This document shows positions 56,021 to 64,000 of a DNA stretch of 64,000 nucleotides, piece after piece (within the stretch, counting starts at the first letter, position 1; each line of letters opens with the position of its first letter). Below the pieces are notes generated by a model. It had not been told where the DNA came from and made no database searches. It saw only the letters and a list, made by a program, of their open reading frames with translations. The stretch lies in contig CAMWTP010000011.1 of assembly GCA_947177165.1 (NCBI GenBank), positions 1 to 64,000 of the forward strand. The letters are read 5' to 3'. This DNA comes from an uncultured Lachnospiraceae bacterium. Its GTDB lineage: Bacteria; Bacillota; Clostridia; Lachnospirales; Lachnospiraceae. The position numbers were made by a program, and so were the translations under genes.

Positions 56021-57937
56021 TTAATCCTCCCACACAATGCATTCCCTCTGGTTCATGCTTCTGGGGACTACATGGCAGTTCCCGACTGTGACATTTTCTC
56101 CATGACGGATATACAGTCCATATGCGGGAACATCTCCAAAAGCATTGTTCTCTGGATAATCCGTCACATTCTCATACACCGTTTTCTCTGGATGAAGCTC
56201 CTCACGGTTATCCCGATACTCCGCATAGTAATCCTGGATGCGGATATCCTTCACTCTGCCTTCCACTACAGTTTCCTCCGCCGTGTCCCGAAAACCGGTA
56301 ATCATTCCCGGAACCTCAACCGCCTGCGCATTTATCCGCTCAATTCTGACATGCTCGATGGCACCGTACGCCCTTCTCTCCCTGTCATCCCCAAAACCAT
56401 ATTTATTTCTCTTATTCAGGCAGATGAACAGCGGACAGCACACCCGGTTCATCTCAACATCGCAGATCTCTATATTCCGCACGTTGCCTCCGTCCGCAGA
56501 TTCTATCGAGATTCCAGAGACTGTCCCCGGAAAAATATCTGGGAGCATAAATTTACAGCGCTGCAGCGTGACATTCTCGATGTCAAAATACGTCTCCGTT
56601 CCTATTTTAAAGGCGTTCATCACAGACACCACCGTACAGTCCCTGACCTGGATATCGTTTGTCCCTCTCATTTCAGCCTGACATCCCTTTATCGCAATCC
56701 CGTCATGTTCCCGCCTTCTGGGTGATTTGATACAGATTCCGTCATCTGCACATGAGATAAAACAGTGGTCAATCTCTACCTGGCTGCACCCCATAATATC
56801 AATTCCATCTGTGTTTGCCACATGGCGGTTTCCGTTGATTACGATATCTCTGATTTTCACGTTCTGGCTGCAGTCAAGCACCAGTGTCCAGTCCAGCGCA
56901 CCCTCGATGACAATATTCTCGATTGACACCCCCTCACAGCCACACATCCATACCGTGTACATCGGCCGCTCGATCGGGCGCAGTCCCTCCTCATATTTAT
57001 CCTCCGCATAACGAATTCTGGAGCGGTACGCATAGCGAATCGTGTCTACCGGATACCCCATCGGATCAAACAAATGCGGTGGAAGCTTGGTTTTTTCAAG
57101 CGGCTCCAGCAGCGGACGTTTCAAAGGCAGATAGGCAAAGTATTCACCGTTTCCGATAATCTTTCCCCCTCCCCGGATACTCACATTTCTGGCATCGATG
57201 CAGGCAAGAAGTGCATTGTCGTAATTGGAGAGGTCTTTGGATGCACACAAGGCAGAATCCATGGCAATCCACAACGTCGTATTGTCATAAATCCAGACAG
57301 AGCCCACGCAGTAATGTCCTCCTGTAACCAGCACAATGCCTCCTCCAGCATCCCTCGCCGCCTCCGCAGCCGCCATAAATGGTTCCGTACACAGGGTCGC
57401 CCCGTCCGCAACCGCCCCGTAATCCCGTATGTCAAAGACCGGAACCCCCTCTGGCAAAGACTCTTTGCAGATATATTCCCCAAAGGGCAGCGCCCTGTAA
57501 TAATCTCCGTCATACACAATGCCCCGTTCCGGTGCTGTGGCTTTGTCACGCGCAAAGCACTGCCAGTGCTTCAAATCCCGCCCGACCGCCAGACAGATCT
57601 GTGTACCAGCTGTTGTCTTGTCCTTGTGAAGCTCGTATTTTACGTACAGATCCAGCTCTTCATCCCATACAATCGAACAGTTCGATGACCGATGTTCCCC
57701 TTCTGCATTCTCAAGAGCCGCCATATCCTCCTCTGAGAGTGGTCTTAACTCCTGCCATCGCCTTAAATCCCTGCTCTCGCTGATCCACCTGCCGCCCCCG
57801 CCTGCAACAATCAGATAATGTACTCCTTCCCTGCAAAATGCAGACAGGCTTTCCCACTCCGCGCTGTCCCTTCCCGGAAAAACCAAAGGGGTGTTGATTG
57901 CAGTCATTTCTTTTTTTCTTATTGGTATCGCTGTCAT
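56021..57937 (-). CDS. GH28-like polygalacturonase-type enzyme with an extra N-terminal domain
   Basis: 638 residues from the ATG at 57937 after GGGAG (an in-frame ATG 12 bases earlier is the alternative). The first 165 residues hold a beta-propeller-like segment with SRDLRRWQ and GRDLKHWQCFARDK, as in GH43/GH32-type folds. From about 170 the right-handed beta-helix of GH28 begins (VFDIRDYGAVADGATLCTEP), with catalytic motifs NTDGIDIMG, SCADDGICIKS and RGTNDIQVRD. GH28 cuts alpha-linked uronic or related polymers. No signal peptide, so it would be intracellular, acting on imported oligosaccharides. The two-domain layout is unusual. Confidence 0.85.
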   Translation of the reverse strand: MTAIPIRKKEMTAINTPLVFPGRDSAEWESLSAFCREGVHYLIVAGGGGRWISESRDLRRWQELRPLSEEDMAALENAEGEHRSSNCSIVWDEELDLYVKYELHKDKTTAGTQICLAVGRDLKHWQCFARDKATAPERGIVYDGDYYRALPFGEYICKESLPEGVPVFDIRDYGAVADGATLCTEPFMAAAEAARDAGGGIVLVTGGHYCVGSVWIYDNTTLWIAMDSALCASKDLSNYDNALLACIDARNVSIRGGGKIIGNGEYFAYLPLKRPLLEPLEKTKLPPHLFDPMGYPVDTIRYAYRSRIRYAEDKYEEGLRPIERPMYTVWMCGCEGVSIENIVIEGALDWTLVLDCSQNVKIRDIVINGNRHVANTDGIDIMGCSQVEIDHCFISCADDGICIKSPRRREHDGIAIKGCQAEMRGTNDIQVRDCTVVSVMNAFKIGTETYFDIENVTLQRCKFMLPDIFPGTVSGISIESADGGNVRNIEICDVEMNRVCCPLFICLNKRNKYGFGDDRERRAYGAIEHVRIERINAQAVEVPGMITGFRDTAEETVVEGRVKDIRIQDYYAEYRDNREELHPEKTVYENVTDYPENNAFGDVPAYGLYIRHGENVTVGNCHVVPRSMNQRECIVWED

Positions 57938-57964
57938 ATTTTCTCCCATCCTTTATTTATCACG

Positions 57965-60403
57965 CTAATCGACAAACTGCGTTTTGTCCTCGCCGGCGCA
58001 GTACACAAGCGCATAGCCGTCTTTTGTGGAAAGCTTTTTTTGTGCGCGGTCATACACCGGACAAAGACGTTTGACATCGTCTGCAAAATCCTTCAGACTG
58101 TCATAATCCTGCCCTCTTTTGCAGATACACAGATAGGCAGTGCTGCTCTCATACACCCGGAACTCACAGTCAAAAATCATATCACTATAAGGTTGCAGCT
58201 CTCCGCTGCTCCACAGTGCCAGATAGCCTTTATCTTTCCTCAGAATCAGCCAATGGGACTCCGTAATGGACTCATCAAACCGGCCAAGGGGGCAGTACAC
58301 ATGGGTAAAACCAATCGGATGGCCATCCGGAATATCGTACACAGCCCCCAGCATACCTGTAGTCTGCTTTAGGGCTGGCATCACCCCATTTCCAAACCAA
58401 TATCCCGGCCGCATGCCAGAGTGTTCCGCATAAGTTCCTGGATGATTCACAAATACCACTGCTTCCGCCGAAAGCGCACCATACCACATATGCTGCTGAT
58501 AGCCGTACACGCCCGGTTGAAAACAGGTTGTCCCATGAAAACACTCATTCAGAGAGCGTGTATAGGCGTGAGACGCCCTGTCACCGCCCGTCTTTCCCCG
58601 GATATTTTCCCACCGCTCAAAGGCATCCCCGCGCGGCGACTGCACGGAGGTTAGACAGTAGTCCCTGTTTTTCTCCAGCATAATCAAAGCATTCCCTGCG
58701 GTGTAGGCGCATTCCACGTCCTGCTCTATCAGTTCTGTCAGCCCGTCCATAAAGCGATAGGTACTGTTTGCAAGAAATGCCAGCCATCCTTCCCCATAGT
58801 CATCCGGAGCCTTGGGATACAGCAGATGGATAATGGACTGCGCTCCCTGGTCAAAGGGATAAATCACCTCCCTGTACACCCGTCCCATAGGCGCAATGAC
58901 ACTGCCGCGAAAGGTCTGCAGGCACAGTTCCCGCACCAGACGATCCGTCAGAGCCCTCGCTCTGCGGGAAATGTCAGGTTCCGCAAAATCCACCACATTT
59001 AGCAGTGCTGCGAAGGTCACACACATATACACTGTGCTCAGAAATTCCTCAAAACCCCCGTTTTCGACATCCTCCAGCCATTCCAGCACTTTCTGCCTCC
59101 CGAAAAGAGCAAGCTCTTGTCCCTTCATGCCTGCCCGCGGAAAATACGCATCCGGGTAAAAGCTGCCCGCATCCATAGCCGAGGAATAAAACATCAGCGC
59201 ATGGTTCTCGCTCCAAAAGCACATGGCATCCGTCCCTTCCATATCCATCCAGTAGCGGTAATCAAGCAGAACCTCCTGCACCCGCTCTGCCAGTTCCTGG
59301 TCCAGCTCATAGTGGTGCATATAGCGAAGCAGACCACAGAGCAGAAAATCCGAACAGTCCACCCGCCTGTGAATCAGCTCCAAATCTCCCAAAAGCCTGT
59401 CCCTGTCCTCGGGACACTCCCATCCAAGATATTTTCTTGCCAGAATATTTGATATGGCAAATCCAAACTTTCCCCGGTTCAGACTCCCCACAGAAGCAAT
59501 TTCTTCCATGACCGCCTTAAAATTATCTTCCCAGGACAATGTCTGATTCCTGTATTCAGGCTTGCGCCGTTGTGCAAATTCCAGCGTCCTTGACAGTTCA
59601 TAACCATCTTTCTGAATGCGCATTGTCACACACGTTATCTCCGGCGGAATCTCCAGCACAGTCCCATTTCCTGGCTGCTGCCACACCGGCGCATGGCGCA
59701 TCACCTCATAGTCCGGACTTGCCTTGTGGCTGCAGTATGTAAGACCTTTGGGTGCCTGTCCGGGAAAAATTACGCTCCCGCCTTTTAATTGCAGCGCTGA
59801 GAGAAACTCCACTTCCTGATAAACCCGATCCTGAAAGTCTTCATCAGGCAGCGCGACTTCGATGGTTTTATCACTGTCCCTGACCTGAACGGCCAACATG
59901 TTTCTGGTGTCCCGCACTCCCAGGTTCTCACAGTCAAAATATAAAAGATTGTTTCCCGACCTTAAGGACAGTTCCACATCCAGATACTGAATGGGCTTAT
60001 AGACTGGTCTTTCCACCTCTCCCACAAGCGTTCCGTTTAAGTACACGCCAACCGCCATATAAGTCCATATCCTGACAACAGTCTTCCTGTCCTTTGGGAC
60101 ATATAAAACCGCAGCAGCCGCCAGATGGACCTTCTGCAAGGTAGCGTAAAAGGAAGACACATCGATAAAGCAATTCCCATAAGCGGCATAAACGGTCCAG
60201 GGTGCTCCATGCGCTTCCCTGTCCCCCATCTTAATCCGAAGCGCCACGTCTTTTGCCTTGGGCGAGACAATCTCTGCCCGCAGTTTTGCCTCCAGGGCAA
60301 GCTGCTCCGAAGCTCTGGTATCGGAGGCATAATCTTCGGTCACAGGGCCTGCAATCATATACTGCATCACATACCCATCAATTCCCAGTTTCCATCTCTG
60401 CAT
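57965..60403 (-). CDS. Large protein of unknown function, probably a carbohydrate-active enzyme
   Basis: 812 residues from the ATG at 60403, behind GAGG (a longer frame starts at 60436). No family recognised. The N-terminal 250 residues look like beta sandwiches with a carbohydrate-binding appearance (IWTYMAVGVYLNGTLVGEVE; GNNLLYFDCENLGVRDTRNM). The middle is helix-rich and Trp/Tyr/His-rich, with CFWSENHALMFYSSAMDAGS, GYQQHMWYGALSAEAVVFVN and PGTYAEHSGMRPGYW, typical of (alpha/alpha)-toroid lyases and hydrolases. It is sandwiched between the GH28-like gene and the sugar permeases and lacks a signal peptide, so it probably attacks an imported glycan. Confidence 0.72.
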   Translation of the reverse strand: MQRWKLGIDGYVMQYMIAGPVTEDYASDTRASEQLALEAKLRAEIVSPKAKDVALRIKMGDREAHGAPWTVYAAYGNCFIDVSSFYATLQKVHLAAAAVLYVPKDRKTVVRIWTYMAVGVYLNGTLVGEVERPVYKPIQYLDVELSLRSGNNLLYFDCENLGVRDTRNMLAVQVRDSDKTIEVALPDEDFQDRVYQEVEFLSALQLKGGSVIFPGQAPKGLTYCSHKASPDYEVMRHAPVWQQPGNGTVLEIPPEITCVTMRIQKDGYELSRTLEFAQRRKPEYRNQTLSWEDNFKAVMEEIASVGSLNRGKFGFAISNILARKYLGWECPEDRDRLLGDLELIHRRVDCSDFLLCGLLRYMHHYELDQELAERVQEVLLDYRYWMDMEGTDAMCFWSENHALMFYSSAMDAGSFYPDAYFPRAGMKGQELALFGRQKVLEWLEDVENGGFEEFLSTVYMCVTFAALLNVVDFAEPDISRRARALTDRLVRELCLQTFRGSVIAPMGRVYREVIYPFDQGAQSIIHLLYPKAPDDYGEGWLAFLANSTYRFMDGLTELIEQDVECAYTAGNALIMLEKNRDYCLTSVQSPRGDAFERWENIRGKTGGDRASHAYTRSLNECFHGTTCFQPGVYGYQQHMWYGALSAEAVVFVNHPGTYAEHSGMRPGYWFGNGVMPALKQTTGMLGAVYDIPDGHPIGFTHVYCPLGRFDESITESHWLILRKDKGYLALWSSGELQPYSDMIFDCEFRVYESSTAYLCICKRGQDYDSLKDFADDVKRLCPVYDRAQKKLSTKDGYALVYCAGEDKTQFVD

Positions 60404-60502
60404 CGTATTCCTCATTTCCGCACATTGGCTGTGCAATCATTTTCCATATTGAGACAAAAGCCACTTTGGCAAAGTGGCTTTCTCTATCTCTGTCAACATC
60501 TG

Positions 60503-61369
60503 TCAGCCTTTCACGGCTCCCGCTGTCATACCGCTCATAAAGTTTCTGCTAAAGACGCAGTAAATCACAAGCATTGGGATAATCGCAATGCTGGCGCCGG
60601 CAAACATAATATCCCACGCCGCTGCACCGTCGCCGGCATTTTTCAGCATGTTAACACCCACAGTAAGGGGTCTTAGGTTTTCGTTTGTCATCGTGAATAC
60701 CAATGGAAGAATGTACTCATTCCAGCCCTGCCGGAAAGAAAGAAGGGCGATTGTTGCCATGACCGGTTTCAGCAAAGGCAGAATTACCAATCGGTAAATC
60801 TGGAAAAATGTACATCCGTCAATCTTGGCTGCCTCATCCAGCTCCTTCGGAAGCGCATTCACAAAACCACGGCTCAAAAACAGATACGTCGCCTGACCGC
60901 CGCCTGCTGAAATCAAAATCACGCTGATGAGACTTTTATTCATATGTAACTTTACAGACAGTTCAAACAATGGTCTCAATGACACAGAACCTACATTGAT
61001 AAACATGAACATGACAAAAATGCCATATAATATCTCTTTTCCCTTAAATTTTCTTCTGGAAAACACATATCCCGCCATAGTAGAGTTTATCAGGGATACA
61101 ACCATCACTCCCAGGGCCAGAAAAATACTGTTGACTGTATATCTGGCAAAATTTGCCTGCTGCCATGCATTGGAATAGTTCGAAAACACCCATTTCTTCG
61201 GAAAAATATTCGTTCCGCCTACCAGAAGCTCAGAATTTCCCTTGAAAGATCCAAAAACAATATAGATTACCGGAAAGATCATCAGTAATGCCATAAACAA
61301 CATGAATACCCATATCAGACCTCTCAGTATTTTCGTCTGTGTCGAATATACCGCATGCCCTTTTTCCAT
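60503..61369 (-). CDS. Carbohydrate ABC transporter permease (MalG-type)
   Basis: 288 residues from the ATG at 61369, eight bases after GGAGG. Six helices (GLIWVFMLFMALLMIFPVIYI; LALGVMVVSLINSTMAGYVF; PLLKPVMATIALLSFRQGW; FAGASIAIIPMLVIYCVFSR). The EAA loop, which docks the ATPase, reads LPKELDEAAKIDGCTFFQIY. It is the second of two inner-membrane parts of the importer; its ATPase is encoded elsewhere (shared MsmK-type), as is common. Confidence 0.94.
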   Translation of the reverse strand: MEKGHAVYSTQTKILRGLIWVFMLFMALLMIFPVIYIVFGSFKGNSELLVGGTNIFPKKWVFSNYSNAWQQANFARYTVNSIFLALGVMVVSLINSTMAGYVFSRRKFKGKEILYGIFVMFMFINVGSVSLRPLFELSVKLHMNKSLISVILISAGGGQATYLFLSRGFVNALPKELDEAAKIDGCTFFQIYRLVILPLLKPVMATIALLSFRQGWNEYILPLVFTMTNENLRPLTVGVNMLKNAGDGAAAWDIMFAGASIAIIPMLVIYCVFSRNFMSGMTAGAVKG

Positions 61370-61381
61370 CTCTGTCACCTC

Positions 61382-62299
61382 CTACACAACATCATCCAGT
61401 TTTTTCGCTACAATATTGTAAATGATTGTCACCGTACCCACGATAAGAGCCGCCATAATACTCAGCAAAGCGCCATAACCGATCTGAGCCTGACTTGTCG
61501 AGTCTGTAGAACCGAAGATCAAATTATATATGTAAAGGAACATTACCATAGAGCGATTGCCCGGACCGCCCTTGGACAATACCATAATCGCTTCATAATC
61601 TTTGAATGCACTTGTGATTGCAAGCATCAGAACGACCTTCAATACCGGCGCAAGCATAGGCAGCGTAATTCTGAAAAAGGTCTGCACACCGTTTGCCCCG
61701 TCAATCTTTGCCGATTCATACACATCCTCGGACAAGCCGTTCATTCCAGTGGTAAAATACAACATATAATTACCCAAACCGCCCCATATCGCCATGATTG
61801 TCACCGTCACCATCACCCAGTCCCGGCTCATAAGCCATTTGATTGGAGAGTCAATAATCCCCATACCTTGCAATATACTGTTTGCAATGCCGTTCTGCGT
61901 CGCAAATATGAACGCAAAGATCATACCGGAAATAGAGGTACTGATAATGGTTGGCATAAAATACATTCCGCGGAAAAGACTGGCGCCTCTCATGCGCATA
62001 TTCAGCAGAACCGCCATCAGCAGCGATAACGGAATAATAAAAATCAGCTTGTATGCAGCATACTCAAAGGTGTGTCCGACACTGTTCCAGAAAGTTTTGT
62101 CGCCCAGCATCCTGGTAATGTTGCGTGTTCCTGTAAAGGTGGCCGTAAATCCGTTGTAGTCATAACAAATATACCGGAATATCCAGATAAATGGGTATAT
62201 CGAACACACAATCAGAAACACAATGGCAGGTGTCAGCATCAGCCCCGCCACCAGATCATCTCTACTAATTTTTTTTCTCTCTTTGTTTGTTTTTTGCAT
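61382..62299 (-). CDS. Carbohydrate ABC transporter permease (MalF-type)
   Basis: 305 residues from the ATG at 62299, five bases after AAGGAGG. Six helices (LVAGLMLTPAIVFLIVCSIY; IIFIIPLSLLMAVLLNMRMR; VLKVVLMLAITSAFKDYEAI) and the EAA loop LSEDVYESAKIDGANGVQTF. Forms the channel with the next gene product for import of glycan fragments. It begins about 100 bases after the solute-binding protein gene. Confidence 0.94.
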   Translation of the reverse strand: MQKTNKERKKISRDDLVAGLMLTPAIVFLIVCSIYPFIWIFRYICYDYNGFTATFTGTRNITRMLGDKTFWNSVGHTFEYAAYKLIFIIPLSLLMAVLLNMRMRGASLFRGMYFMPTIISTSISGMIFAFIFATQNGIANSILQGMGIIDSPIKWLMSRDWVMVTVTIMAIWGGLGNYMLYFTTGMNGLSEDVYESAKIDGANGVQTFFRITLPMLAPVLKVVLMLAITSAFKDYEAIMVLSKGGPGNRSMVMFLYIYNLIFGSTDSTSQAQIGYGALLSIMAALIVGTVTIIYNIVAKKLDDVV

Positions 62300-62402
62300 C
62301 AAATCCTCCTTATCCCCCACTCATTCATGGGAAGCAGATGCCGCAACAGGAAAGGGAACCATCCTCTGGTCCCCCTGTTTTCCCGTTCCTTATTCCCGTA
62401 AT

Positions 62403-63836
62403 TTACTCTTCAAGATAAGTCATTGTTCCATCATTGGGATGAAGCGGATCGTAATCAGAAATCACCAGCCTCTTGGTCGCACCAGAAGCAACATCTGCAT
62501 CCAGCGCCTCATTGTAGCGGGTATTCAAATCTTCAATAGCATCATCGATGTCCACATAATCCATCACTGCATTCCAGAGTACAACGCGGTAATCATCACC
62601 TGTCAGATTGATAACTGGCGGCTGCGGATATACCGATTCATACTCCAGCATGGAGAAATCAGCCAGACGGCCAATCTTGGACTTGTCAATCACGCCATCC
62701 ATATAAGTGCTGATTGGCAGACAGTAACCATTTTCCAGATAGCCCTTTACAAATTCCTCAGACTGGAAATACTGGATTACCTTCCACGCCTGCTCCTTGT
62801 TCTCTGAGGAAGATACAATCCCCCATGACTTGGACGGCGTCGTCTGCAGTGCACCTTTGATTTCGCCAGTGATAGAAGGCACAGGTGCCACGCCCCACTC
62901 AAAGCCATTCACAGGAATCTGGTCTGTAAATACAGACGCCTCTTGGGATGCATTGCTCCAAAGCGCAAACTGTCCCTCTGCAAACAGCGCTCTCATATTA
63001 TCCACAGCCTGCTGGTCGGGATATGCAATGTCCTCACTGATAAATCGCTGGCCGAGCTCAAGAATTTCCTTGTATCCGCTAAAATCATACCGGCCATTCA
63101 CATAGTCATAATAGAAAATGCCGGAAACCTGTGCAGACATCTCCAGAAGACGCTCAAACGGTGAAGAGGACGTAAAACCGATACCATAGCAGCTGCCGCC
63201 GTTCTGCTCTGTAATCGTCTTTGCCATATCAATATAATCTTCCAACTTTGTGGGGATTTCCTGATATCCTGCCGCTTCCACCACATCTTTGTTATACTCC
63301 ACACGCACGCCGGAACGCATGCCGGTATATACACCGTAAATATTCCCGTTTCTCAGATTCAGGCCCTCATAAGCATGCTCATAAGGTTCATTGACTTTCT
63401 GGAATGTCTCATCCGCGTCAATATACTCATTTAAGGGGACCAAAATGCCGGTATCCGCAAATGTATTTAAGGGAAGAGAATTCGCAGTCACTACATCCGG
63501 TGCTGTACCGCCATTGTAAGCCAGGGCAAGCATATTCTGATAGTCTTCGGTGATGACAGTCAGATTGATGAAAATCCCGTCGGAGTTACTCTGATTGTAC
63601 TGGTCAATCATGGACTCCACATACTCCAGGTCATGGCGGTCATTGGTCCACACTTCAATGGAAGTTGCACCCTCCGGCGCCTGCGCCTCCTGCCCGCCTG
63701 ATGACTGCGCCTCGCTGTCTGCTGACGAATCACCGCCCGCACTCTGCCCGTTATCTGCATCGGGTGTCCCGCCACATGCACACAGGCTGGCAACCATCGC
63801 TGCCGTCAACATCATGCTAATTAATTTCTTTTTCAT
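62403..63836 (-). CDS. Extracellular solute-binding lipoprotein (family 1)
   Basis: 477 residues behind AAAGGAGG. The N-terminus MKKKLISMMLTAAMVASLCAC ends in a lipobox (LCAC), giving a lipid-anchored Cys at position 21, then a Ser/Gly/Asp-rich linker to about residue 55. The SBP_bac_1 body has SIEVWTNDRHDLEYVESMID, VVTANSLPLNTFADTGILVP and SEENKEQAWKVIQYFQSEEF-like (SSENKEQAWKVIQYF). It captures an oligosaccharide for the two downstream permeases and leads the glycan-use operon. Substrate unknown but likely a mannose- or uronate-bearing glycan given the enzymes. Confidence 0.95.
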   Translation of the reverse strand: MKKKLISMMLTAAMVASLCACGGTPDADNGQSAGGDSSADSEAQSSGGQEAQAPEGATSIEVWTNDRHDLEYVESMIDQYNQSNSDGIFINLTVITEDYQNMLALAYNGGTAPDVVTANSLPLNTFADTGILVPLNEYIDADETFQKVNEPYEHAYEGLNLRNGNIYGVYTGMRSGVRVEYNKDVVEAAGYQEIPTKLEDYIDMAKTITEQNGGSCYGIGFTSSSPFERLLEMSAQVSGIFYYDYVNGRYDFSGYKEILELGQRFISEDIAYPDQQAVDNMRALFAEGQFALWSNASQEASVFTDQIPVNGFEWGVAPVPSITGEIKGALQTTPSKSWGIVSSSENKEQAWKVIQYFQSEEFVKGYLENGYCLPISTYMDGVIDKSKIGRLADFSMLEYESVYPQPPVINLTGDDYRVVLWNAVMDYVDIDDAIEDLNTRYNEALDADVASGATKRLVISDYDPLHPNDGTMTYLEE

Positions 63837-64000
63837 GGTATCCTCCTTTTATGTAAAATTTTGCACACGTACAATACATTTATTATTTTATTATGTTTCC
63901 CACCGAAACCAAAGGACACTTTTCACTTACCATGTAACAAATTCTATGTTTTTTTGTGCTGAATGTATAAGAATATCACACTGCGCCCTATCTTGCAGAG
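63837..64000 (-). promoter_or_regulatory. Upstream region of the solute-binding protein gene
   Basis: About 165 bases that must hold the promoter of the importer/enzyme operon. TTGTACGTGTGCAA (63863-63876 region, minus strand) is an imperfect palindrome that could bind a LacI-type sugar repressor. No perfect sigma-A pair seen. Confidence 0.3.

Overview
The window looks like chromosomal DNA of a motile, low-to-mid GC member of the Clostridia, most likely Lachnospiraceae. The evidence is strong AGGAGG ribosome sites throughout, flagellar rod genes beside mbl, cdaA-cdaR-glmM, ComF next to a YvyF-like protein, a lone Spo0A C-terminal domain, and fecal-type carbohydrate uptake and degradation genes. 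Almost every gene lies on the minus strand. No rRNA, tRNA or CRISPR array was seen.

Layout from low to high coordinates (transcription mostly runs the other way). 1-4.7 kb: cell-surface sugar genes (two GT2 glycosyltransferases, a Spo0A_C-only regulator, GDP-fucose synthase, GDP-mannose dehydratase, dTDP-rhamnose reductase). 4.8-10.1 kb: HPr, glmM, cdaR, cdaA and two membrane proteins of unknown function. 10.2-13.6 kb: a YvyF-like flagellar-region protein, comF and recD2. 13.6-18.3 kb: a FlgJ-like rod-binding protein, two FlgG-family rod proteins, an MreB/Mbl protein, then a bactofilin paired with a degenerate M23 protein. 28.6-33.6 kb: uvrA-uvrB. 33.9-39.8 kb: a large hybrid histidine kinase, a MATE transporter and an AraC/GyrI-like regulator. 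40-44.3 kb: the ftsE-ftsX-envC-like-ctp operon. 44.3-52.1 kb: a PucR-type regulator, a YjfB protein, a CvfB protein, a second MATE transporter, a CPBP protease, a two-component pair with a truncated kinase, a palindromic MITE-like element and an aminoglycoside adenylyltransferase. 52.4-63.8 kb: a glycan-use locus with an ABC sugar importer (binding protein plus two permeases), a novel 812-residue protein, a GH28-like enzyme, a cupin, a NifU-like mini protein and a GH38 alpha-mannosidase.

The most interesting part is 18.5-28.6 kb, which reads as a complete, previously unnamed quorum-sensing-controlled RiPP system. A 42-residue precursor-like peptide, not called by ordinary gene-length cutoffs, is followed by two radical SAM enzymes (one with a full SPASM domain, one with a degenerate one), a stand-alone PqqD-like recognition protein, an MFS transporter and an ABC exporter. 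A dead IS110 copy sits inside the cluster. Divergent from the precursor, across a near-perfect 57-bp palindrome carrying a TTGACA box in each arm, is a 56-residue exported peptide. Its 3' end overlaps convergently with the first of two tandem HTH-TPR regulators of RRNPP type. The model is that the secreted peptide is re-imported, binds one or both regulators, and these switch both arms of the palindrome. It resembles the Rgg/SHP-controlled radical SAM peptide loci of streptococci in logic, but with unrelated peptides and a different gene set. This is inference from layout and sequence motifs and has not been tested.
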